Assembly: GCA_003645385.1 (NCBI GenBank)
Contig: QNEY01000008.1
Coordinates: forward strand, 1 to 18,480
DNA from: Gammaproteobacteria bacterium
GTDB taxonomy: Bacteria; Pseudomonadota; Gammaproteobacteria; Nitrosococcales; Methylophagaceae
Length of the DNA stretch: 18,480 bases
Direction: 5' to 3'
The translations under genes and the position numbers were made by a program. The notes under the pieces were generated by a model. It saw nothing but the letters and a program-made list of their open reading frames with translations. It was not told the DNA's origin and searched no databases. The first letter of the stretch is position 1. Each line of letters begins with the position of its first letter. Below are positions 1-6,029 of this stretch, piece after piece.

Positions 1-66
1 GGTCGTCGTGAACAAATTATGCCATTGTTCATTGCAGCTTTACGTGATCATATCTCAGCACCATAA
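1..66 (+). CDS. mxaR: 3' end of probable MoxR-family AAA+ ATPase (MxaR), partial
   Basis: Frame 1 is open from the window edge and gives 21 residues ending in ALRDHISAP before TAA. No ATPase motif lies inside the window, so the call rests on position and on the look of the tail. The next genes are mxaS-A-C-K-L, and in methylotrophs the gene before mxaS is mxaR, a MoxR-type AAA+ ATPase thought to act with vWA proteins as a chaperone for methanol dehydrogenase assembly. The short tail (two Arg, then an amphipathic helix ending in Ala-Pro) resembles MxaR C-termini as I remember them. It could instead be the end of another gene. Confidence 0.55.
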   Translation, partial: GRREQIMPLFIAALRDHISAP

Positions 67-228
67 AATGAATTTACGATACATCTTTTCCGCCATGACA
101 GCGTTAAAAATCATCTCTAAATGCTCATGTACTAACCGTACACTGCGCTTTGTCGATAATTTCTGCCTTGTCCTGACGAAAAATATTTCTCGTAATTCTC
201 ATTTTATCTAACTACTAGGTTCTGAAAT
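67..228. other. Unexplained 162-bp gap between mxaR and mxaS
   Basis: This is the longest non-coding stretch in the window. It interrupts a cluster whose following genes are 2 bases apart or overlap. Forward frames hold only a 47-codon run from ATG 68 to 211 with no Shine-Dalgarno, which does not look like a protein. On the minus strand an open frame of 47 codons runs from 198 down to a TGA at 57-55. Its composition is protein-like (REIFFVRTRQ, then LVHEHLEMIFNAVMAEKMYR), but it lacks an ATG near its beginning. I see no strong promoter, terminator hairpin or repeat here. It may be a decayed gene fragment or a leader for mxaS. Confidence 0.4.
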
Positions 229-1101
229 ATGAGCGAAAATAAAAATAGACAAGACGAGTTTAGCTATCGTTATCCTCATAAGGTATACGGTAGTCTTCCT
301 GGTGTACATCATGGTAAGTCGTTAGGAACGGGAGATAGTTTTGCAGGTTTTTCTGATCTGTTTGATTATCCTGATCCAAGACGTTTGGATCTACGTGCGA
401 CCATTCGTGACAATATGGCAACTGGGAAAGATAATTATCTAGTCAAACGTTATCAGCAGCGATCACCTATTACCTTATGGATGATGGCTGATTTATCACA
501 TTCTATGGCGATATCCAATGTTAATCATGATCAGCTAGCCAATTTAACGCAGCTAATTGCACATTCGGCAATTGGTCTAGGTGACCGTTTTGGTTTGGCT
601 GGCTTTGATTCTGGTTTGCGTCATGATGTATATATGATGCCAACTAGACAACGAAGCATGCCGATGATTGCTGCAGATATGATTCGTGATGCTACACCTG
701 CACCTGATGCAGGGGTTGATGGGTTGATTCATGCTGCAAACATGATAACGAGCAAACATGCCATTGTTTTCTTAGCTTCTGATTTTTGTTGTGATATTGA
801 TGTGGTTGATAAAGCATTAAGACAATTATCGCGTTATACCATTGTTCCTATTGTATGGAAGCATGATGATGTCAATCATTTACCTTCACATGCCGGTTGG
901 ACAGAAATGTGTGATTCAGAAACAGGTGAACGTCGGAGCATTTGGATGCGACCAAGTATTAAAAAACGTTGGAAGCAGACAATGGATGACCATTTTGAAC
1001 AGTTAACGAATTGCTTTATGCGACATCGTGTTAGACCTATCTTTACTGATAGTGATGTAACCGGTGAACAGTTAACAGACTACTTTTTAGGCAGGAAATA
1101 A
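229..1101 (+). CDS. mxaS: MxaS, DUF58 / vWA-like methanol dehydrogenase maturation protein
   Basis: The 290-residue protein belongs to the DUF58 type that normally pairs with MoxR ATPases. It has no signal peptide or clear membrane segment, so it is probably cytoplasmic. The N-terminal part carries the basic DUF58 region with a DPRRLDLRATIRD stretch. A vWA-like fold follows, with a MIDAS-type motif D88-L-S90-H-S92 in WMMADLSHSM and a second strand at FLASDFCCDID. The ATG at 229 has an AGG about ten bases upstream and an in-frame TGA just before it, so the start is fixed. MxaS sits second in the canonical R-S-A-C-K-L order and ends 2 bases before mxaA. In methylotrophs this cluster serves assembly of PQQ/Ca methanol dehydrogenase; the exact role of MxaS is not known. 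Confidence 0.85.
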   Translation: MSENKNRQDEFSYRYPHKVYGSLPGVHHGKSLGTGDSFAGFSDLFDYPDPRRLDLRATIRDNMATGKDNYLVKRYQQRSPITLWMMADLSHSMAISNVNHDQLANLTQLIAHSAIGLGDRFGLAGFDSGLRHDVYMMPTRQRSMPMIAADMIRDATPAPDAGVDGLIHAANMITSKHAIVFLASDFCCDIDVVDKALRQLSRYTIVPIVWKHDDVNHLPSHAGWTEMCDSETGERRSIWMRPSIKKRWKQTMDDHFEQLTNCFMRHRVRPIFTDSDVTGEQLTDYFLGRK

Positions 1102-1103
1102 TA

Positions 1104-1955
1104 ATGAGGAATCGTTATACAATACTAATAATGCTGTTTCTGAGCAGTATTTTTGCCAGTGCCAGTATGGCTGATGAAACGCTAAATGCAACGGTAGATC
1201 GTGCATGGGGCTTATTACTAGGTGACGAAGTTAATGTTCGTGTTGACATCAGTTCTGTAGAGTTGGGTATCAATAAATCTAGCCTACCTCAACAGGAAAA
1301 ACGTTATGGTACATGGCTATATTTGAAAACAATTGACGTAGATGTAGAAACACTCGTGTTTCACTACCAAGTTGTTAATGTACCTGTAAAAAACACGTCA
1401 ATTGAAACACCAAAATTTGATGTGAAGCAGCAAGATGAGAAGTGGATTGTTATTCCATCGATCCCTTTAACGATTGGTCCTTCATTGGCTGTTGCTGGTG
1501 GGATTAGTAATCTAGAGGCAAAATCAGATATTAGTCCAACATTGATATCTACAGTTGAAGCCAAGCAACAATTAAAACTGTTTGTAATGGTTGCCATACT
1601 TTCTGGACTTGTATTAGCGTTTTGGCATTTTGGTTGGAAAACTAAGAACCGTCAACCGTTTGCACAAGCTGTTCATGATTTATCACGTCTAACATTTCAT
1701 ACCGTTACCCCGGATCAAGCTGCTCGTATTCTACATACAGCGTTTAATCATACTTCAGGTACGATTGTGGTTTATGGTGAGTTAGAAAAATTAATGAATC
1801 AATATCCATGGTTAATGCCATTAAAAGATGATATCGAATTGTTTTATAAACAATCAGAACTACACTTTTTTGCACGAAAAGCAGAGCAAGGCCCTGATAT
1901 TAATGATGTAAGAAAGTTAGCTAAAGCGTGTCGCTCTAAGGAGATGCTAGCATGA
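1104..1955 (+). CDS. mxaA: MxaA, periplasmic/membrane protein for calcium loading of methanol dehydrogenase
   Basis: The 283-residue protein has a signal peptide (basic MRNRY, then hydrophobic ILIMLFLSSIFASAS, likely cut near residues 20-24). A beta-rich periplasmic domain runs to about residue 150. One membrane helix follows at about residues 155-176 (LFVMVAILSGLVLAFW), then a cytoplasmic tail of about 100 residues. An AGGAA precedes the ATG by 6 bases. This layout and its place between mxaS and mxaC identify MxaA. Mutants in mxaA of methylotrophs are known to make methanol dehydrogenase lacking calcium and therefore inactive, so the protein probably helps insert Ca2+ in the periplasm. The 3' end overlaps mxaC by 4 bases, which implies translational coupling. 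Confidence 0.85.
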   Translation: MRNRYTILIMLFLSSIFASASMADETLNATVDRAWGLLLGDEVNVRVDISSVELGINKSSLPQQEKRYGTWLYLKTIDVDVETLVFHYQVVNVPVKNTSIETPKFDVKQQDEKWIVIPSIPLTIGPSLAVAGGISNLEAKSDISPTLISTVEAKQQLKLFVMVAILSGLVLAFWHFGWKTKNRQPFAQAVHDLSRLTFHTVTPDQAARILHTAFNHTSGTIVVYGELEKLMNQYPWLMPLKDDIELFYKQSELHFFARKAEQGPDINDVRKLAKACRSKEMLA

Positions 1956-2971
1956 CATTATTAGGTTTACAGTGGGCATCACCCATGATGCTATTGCTGC
2001 TACCTTTACTGTTATTACCATGGTTTACCCATAACCAAGATAAGACCGTAGCATGGAGCCACTTTGTTCCGGTTGATCCTTTATCTAATCTGATTGGCTT
2101 AACATTTAAAACACTTGCCTCTGTTGTTATTGCGAGTCTGATTCTGACGCTTGCTGGTCCTTATATTCCGGAGCAGACAATTGAGCGAGTGGGTAACGGA
2201 GCTGAGGTAGTTATTTTAGTAGATCGAAGTCGTAGTATGGATGATCCCTTCTCAACACGAGGAAAAGCATTAGCAGTTAATCGTACGGTGGGTAAAGGTG
2301 ATAGCAAACGTCGTCTGGCTAAAAAGTATTTGATGGAGTTTGTTGATAAGCGTCCTGATGATCGATTTGGTTTTGTATTATTTAGTGATAAAGCATTAGA
2401 TCTACTGCCTTTGACTTATAACAAAGACTCAATTCGGGCAACAATTAATGCGAGTGCATTAGGTAAAGGTTTATCTGAAACGAATATCGCTAAGGCAATG
2501 ATTAAAGCGGCAGAGATGTACGAGAAAGAGTCTTACCATGGCTCACGTACAGTGTTATTAGTATCTGATGGTGGACAAGAATTTTCTGCTGAAGATAAAA
2601 AGACAATTGCTGAATTATATAAACGTGAAACTTTAACGCTTTATTGGATTTACATGCGGTCTACAACAGGCTTGAGTATTGAAGAAGAAAGTGATGATGA
2701 TTCTTGGAGTAAAACACCAGAGAAGAGACTTCATAAATTCTTTAAATCACTTGATATTCCTTACCGTGTATTTGATATTGAATCAGTGAAAAGCTTTTCT
2801 GAAGCAATTGATACGATTGATAAGCAGCAAGATCAGACCTTAATTGTGGAAGAGATTATTCCACGTGTGACAAAAACAGAGCCATTCTTTTGGCTTGCAA
2901 TGATGACCATGTTGATATTGGTTTTAGCACAATTTTATACTGCATGGGGAGTGAGAAAAGCACATGAATAA
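1952..2971 (+). CDS. mxaC: MxaC, membrane-anchored von Willebrand factor A domain protein
   Basis: The protein has 339 residues. Two hydrophobic N-terminal segments (MMLLLLPLLLLPWF at about 11-24 and a second at about 48-66) precede a vWA domain with a canonical MIDAS motif D91-R-S93-R-S95. The later motif LLVSDGGQE supplies another expected metal-site strand. A C-terminal membrane helix lies at about residues 308-330 (FFWLAMMTMLILVLAQF). The acidic loop EEESDDDS at about residues 244-251 is notable. A strong AAGGAG (1938-1943) stands 8 bases before the ATG, which overlaps the mxaA stop. The layout matches BatA/MxaC-type proteins that work with MoxR ATPases. The inferred role is assembly or calcium loading of methanol dehydrogenase. 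Confidence 0.88.
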   Translation: MTLLGLQWASPMMLLLLPLLLLPWFTHNQDKTVAWSHFVPVDPLSNLIGLTFKTLASVVIASLILTLAGPYIPEQTIERVGNGAEVVILVDRSRSMDDPFSTRGKALAVNRTVGKGDSKRRLAKKYLMEFVDKRPDDRFGFVLFSDKALDLLPLTYNKDSIRATINASALGKGLSETNIAKAMIKAAEMYEKESYHGSRTVLLVSDGGQEFSAEDKKTIAELYKRETLTLYWIYMRSTTGLSIEEESDDDSWSKTPEKRLHKFFKSLDIPYRVFDIESVKSFSEAIDTIDKQQDQTLIVEEIIPRVTKTEPFFWLAMMTMLILVLAQFYTAWGVRKAHE

Positions 2972-3503
2972 ATCATTACATATAGCACATTGGTTGTTAG
3001 TAGCCGTTGTGATTGTGAGTTTACTGGCAGCAGCTCAAGCTGGATGGTCAATAATGCAGACGAATAAGATTAATACGTTTATTGCTGATCCAACTGAGTC
3101 GGAGCAAGTTCCTAAACATTTAAAAGCTCAATTTGCTCTGGCATATTCTGAGGCAGAGAAAGGTCAGTTAATTGGAGCTTTAGAACGTTTAACTACAGTA
3201 CTAGCAACAGATGATAGTGAACTTGAAGCTGCGGCATACTTTAATCGAGGTAATATTCATTTACGTGATGCACAAGCCTTGGCAGCAAGTGATACCGGAC
3301 GAATTGCTTTAGTTAGCTTGGCAAAGCAAGATTATCGTACTGCATTATTAATTAACTCATCTTTGTGGGATGCTCGTTATAACTTAGAGCTAGCACTATT
3401 AATGGTACCTGAAGAGCCTGCTGAAAATAAAGTGTATACCAGAAGAAAAGGTGCAGAGAGCGTTGTGGTTAAAGCTGTTGGTTTTAGAGTAGATTTACCA
3501 TGA
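2964..3503 (+). CDS. mxaK: MxaK, membrane-anchored TPR-like methanol dehydrogenase maturation protein
   Basis: The 179-residue protein has one N-terminal membrane anchor (WLLVAVVIVSLLAAAQAGW, about residues 9-27) and then a helical, probably periplasmic region with tetratricopeptide character. Examples are AQFALAYSEAEKGQLIGALERL, of which only the pattern matters, then AAAYFNRGNIHLRDAQALA and a final helix with DARYNLELALLM. TPR proteins of this size sit between the two vWA genes in both mxa and bat clusters. The gene overlaps mxaC by 8 bases and mxaL by 4, so all three are surely co-translated. Mutants in mxaK of methylotrophs are known to give calcium-free, inactive methanol dehydrogenase. 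Confidence 0.82.
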   Translation: MNKSLHIAHWLLVAVVIVSLLAAAQAGWSIMQTNKINTFIADPTESEQVPKHLKAQFALAYSEAEKGQLIGALERLTTVLATDDSELEAAAYFNRGNIHLRDAQALAASDTGRIALVSLAKQDYRTALLINSSLWDARYNLELALLMVPEEPAENKVYTRRKGAESVVVKAVGFRVDLP

Positions 3504-4429
3504 AGCTTTCATACCAATCTCGTATAGCTGCATCAGCATTTTTAATGCTGTTAGTGATTATTTTGATCATGTCTGCTCTATGGTTTCCACGTACAGATCG
3601 TACTGTCAAAGTAATGGACTTAATGTTCGTTCTTGATATTACACAAAGTATGGATGTTGCAGACGTTGAATATAATGGCGAAACAATTACTCGCCTCGCA
3701 TGGGCTAAAGAATATACCAAGCAAACATTGCAAGCATTGCCTTGTGGCTCACATGTTGGTCTTGCTGCATTTAGTGAGTCTCGAAGCTTAGTATTAATTA
3801 ATCCTGTAGAAATATGTTCAAGTTACAATGATCTTTCTCAAATGTTATTTAAGATTGATGGCTCAATTGCATGGGCATTATCAAGTGAAGTATCAAAAGC
3901 GGTATTTGGTGCGATCGATCAAGCAAAATTGATGGATCCAAGTCCAGATTTAGTTTTTATTACTGATGGTCATGAAGCGCCACCTTTACATGAAACTCTT
4001 TTTCCGAAATATAAAAAGAAACTTGATGGTGTTTCAGGTGTGTTTGTTGGTGTTGGTGGCGATAATTTATTGCCTATTCCAAAACATAAATTTGATGGAA
4101 CGGCAGATGGTTTTTGGAAGCAAAGTGAGGTGTTACATGAAGATGTTTATGCTTCACTTCGTAGTGAGTCAGCTGAAGTACGTGCTGCGAGACCAAGAAA
4201 TGAGCATTTATCATCACAGAAACAATCTCATTTAGAAAACTTAGCAAGTATGCTGAATTTTGACTATGTGGTTTCACCAACTAAATCAAATGCAGTTATT
4301 AATGCATTAGAAAATAGAGTGAAAACACGTGATCAAGTCGTAGACTATGATTGGGCACCATGGTTTGCTTCAATTGCTTTGTTTTTATTAGTTTTACTAT
4401 ACTTACCATTTAGACTCATTCGAGACTAA
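3500..4429 (+). CDS. mxaL: MxaL, membrane-anchored von Willebrand factor A domain protein
   Basis: The protein has 309 residues. A single N-terminal membrane helix (about 11-28, SAFLMLLVIILIMSALWF) leads into a vWA domain. A C-terminal helix (about 287-303, WFASIALFLLVLLYLPF) anchors the other end. The MIDAS-type motif is D46-I-T48-Q-S50, with Thr where MxaC has Ser, and the second site motif is LVFITDGHE. The start overlaps the mxaK stop by 4 bases and has only a weak ribosome-binding site, consistent with translational coupling. MxaL is one of the proteins needed for calcium incorporation into methanol dehydrogenase in known methylotrophs. It is the last mxa gene here; mxaD, which often follows, is absent. 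Confidence 0.85.
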   Translation: MKLSYQSRIAASAFLMLLVIILIMSALWFPRTDRTVKVMDLMFVLDITQSMDVADVEYNGETITRLAWAKEYTKQTLQALPCGSHVGLAAFSESRSLVLINPVEICSSYNDLSQMLFKIDGSIAWALSSEVSKAVFGAIDQAKLMDPSPDLVFITDGHEAPPLHETLFPKYKKKLDGVSGVFVGVGGDNLLPIPKHKFDGTADGFWKQSEVLHEDVYASLRSESAEVRAARPRNEHLSSQKQSHLENLASMLNFDYVVSPTKSNAVINALENRVKTRDQVVDYDWAPWFASIALFLLVLLYLPFRLIRD

Positions 4430-4489
4430 AAATTTCAGGGTAATGACCCAAGCTACATTTCGGTGTGGTTTGGATATATACTTTTCTTC

Positions 4490-4969
4490 ATGATGAAGAT
4501 CAATATTTCCATACCAGAACAGACCTGCACGCTGATTGAAGATGGTACAGTACTGTCAGAAGTAGCCATATCGACAGCATTAAATGGTGTCGGACAACAA
4601 AAAGATAGTGGCTGTACACCATTAGGACGGCATCAGATCCGTGCTTGTATTGGCGCCAACCAACCTGAAAACACTGTTTTTGTTGCTCGTAGACCTACGG
4701 GTGAAATATACACACCTGAACTTGATTTAGAGTTTCCCGAACGGGATTGGATCCTAACTCGAATTTTATGGCTCAGTGGTTTGGAATTGGGCAAAAATCG
4801 ATTGGAAAATGTTGATACAATGCAACGTTATATTTATATCCATGGTTGTCCTGACAGTTTGCCAATGGGCAAACCTTTATCACATGGGTGTATTCGTATG
4901 CATAATAAGGATTTATTAACTTTATTTGATCTGGTGAAACCAGGAACTAAAGTCTTGATCCACGAATAA
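4490..4969 (+). CDS. YkuD-domain protein, probable cytoplasmic LD-carboxypeptidase (muropeptide recycling)
   Basis: From the ATG at 4490 this is a 159-residue protein made almost wholly of one YkuD (L,D-transpeptidase) domain. The catalytic signature is complete: H118 in YIHGCP, then SHGCIRM with H132, G133, nucleophile C134 and R136. There is no signal peptide, lipobox or LysM domain, which is odd for a periplasmic transpeptidase. Short signal-less YkuD proteins in gammaproteobacteria (the ElsL/LdcV group) are cytoplasmic LD-carboxypeptidases that trim tetrapeptide muropeptides during recycling. The next gene, nagZ, is a cytoplasmic recycling enzyme, which supports that reading. A GTG at 4463 would add MWFGYILFF; neither start has a good Shine-Dalgarno. 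A true L,D-transpeptidase cannot be excluded. Confidence 0.72.
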   Translation: MMKINISIPEQTCTLIEDGTVLSEVAISTALNGVGQQKDSGCTPLGRHQIRACIGANQPENTVFVARRPTGEIYTPELDLEFPERDWILTRILWLSGLELGKNRLENVDTMQRYIYIHGCPDSLPMGKPLSHGCIRMHNKDLLTLFDLVKPGTKVLIHE

Positions 4970-4979
4970 GGTAAAGATT

Positions 4980-6029
4980 ATGACCTTAGGTCCATTAATG
5001 ATCGATGTGCTTGGTTTGGAACTGAGCGAACAAGAGCGTGAAATTTTGCAACATCCTTTAGTGGGTGGTGTGATTTTGTTTAGCCGTAATTATGAATCGC
5101 CACAACAAGTAGCCGCATTAACGGAAAGTATCAGAGCTTTACGTGATCCGCATCTAATCATTTCAGTCGATCACGAAGGTGGTCGTGTTCAACGTTTTAG
5201 AAAAGGATTTACCCGTTTACCACCTGTTGGAGCTTTGGGTATGCACTATATGCAGCATCCCCAACAAACATTACAACGTGCTGAAATATCAGGTTGGTTA
5301 ATGGCTGCAGAACTACGTACAATCGGCGTTGATTTTAGCTTTGCGCCGGTATTAGATTTGGACTATGGCGTTAGTGAAATTATTGGTGATCGTTCTTTTC
5401 ACCGTGATCCGGAAGCAGTAACAGACATTGCGAGAGCTTATATTCATGGCATGAGACGAGCATGGATGCCAGCAGTTGGTAAACATTTTCCAGGCCATGG
5501 TGCTGTTGAAGTAGATTCACATTTGGGTTTGCCGGTAGACACGCGTCATTTTGAAGACATGTGGCAAGCCGATATGCTGCCATTTAGGCAATTATGTCAA
5601 AAAGAGTTAGCGGGTATTATGCCTGCCCATATAGTCTACGAACAAAGTGATGATTTGCCAGCAGGATTTTCACCATTCTGGATCAAAGAAATTCTTCGTG
5701 ACCGACTGGGTTTTCAAGGTGCAGTCCTGAGTGATGATCTTAGTATGGAAGGTGCGGTAGTTATGGGTGATAGCTTGGCACGAGCTGAAGCGGCGTTATC
5801 CGCCGGTTGTGACATGGTTTTGGTCTGTAATAATCCTGATAGTGTGATTCAGGTGATTGATGGATTGAAAGTGGCTGATGATCCTGTCAGACATATGCGG
5901 CTAATTCGACTACATGGCCGACATGCTACTAATCGTGATGATTTGCTTGCAAGTCAGGAATGGAAACAAGCAGCTAAAACTGTATTAAGTTATGCGCCAG
6001 ACCCAGAATTGGAGTTAGATTTAGCATGA
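4980..6029 (+). CDS. nagZ: NagZ, beta-N-acetylhexosaminidase (glycoside hydrolase family 3)
   Basis: The 349-residue protein is close to the family length of about 340. It is cytoplasmic and removes N-acetylglucosamine from GlcNAc-anhydroMurNAc peptides in peptidoglycan recycling. Visible motifs are the N-terminal GPLMIDVLGLELS, VDHEGGRVQR, and FAPVLDLDYG followed by IGDRSFHRDP. The catalytic loop is K168-HFPGHG with the downstream DSHLGLP. The nucleophile region is LSDDLSMEGA, with the Asp at 252 or 253. An AAGG at 4968-4971, overlapping the previous stop, stands 8 bases before the ATG, so the gene is probably co-transcribed with the YkuD gene. Its stop overlaps the next start (ATGA). Confidence 0.97.
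   Translation: MTLGPLMIDVLGLELSEQEREILQHPLVGGVILFSRNYESPQQVAALTESIRALRDPHLIISVDHEGGRVQRFRKGFTRLPPVGALGMHYMQHPQQTLQRAEISGWLMAAELRTIGVDFSFAPVLDLDYGVSEIIGDRSFHRDPEAVTDIARAYIHGMRRAWMPAVGKHFPGHGAVEVDSHLGLPVDTRHFEDMWQADMLPFRQLCQKELAGIMPAHIVYEQSDDLPAGFSPFWIKEILRDRLGFQGAVLSDDLSMEGAVVMGDSLARAEAALSAGCDMVLVCNNPDSVIQVIDGLKVADDPVRHMRLIRLHGRHATNRDDLLASQEWKQAAKTVLSYAPDPELELDLA

Noticed and set aside
8..211. Forward 67-codon frame overlapping the mxaR end
   Set aside because: It overlaps the mxaR reading frame, has no ribosome-binding site, and its composition (many Cys, Ser, Ile and no recognisable pattern) is that of a shadow frame.
1104..4429. Reading the vWA genes as a bat (aerotolerance) operon
   Set aside because: The order MoxR, DUF58, MxaA-like, vWA, TPR-like, vWA is similar in outline. 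However, the second protein after DUF58 with a signal peptide and single late membrane helix, and the short 179-residue TPR protein, fit mxaA-C-K-L better.
4436..4450. GGGT-AATG-ACCC palindrome after mxaL as a terminator
   Set aside because: The stem has four pairs and no T-run follows, so it cannot be supported as a terminator.
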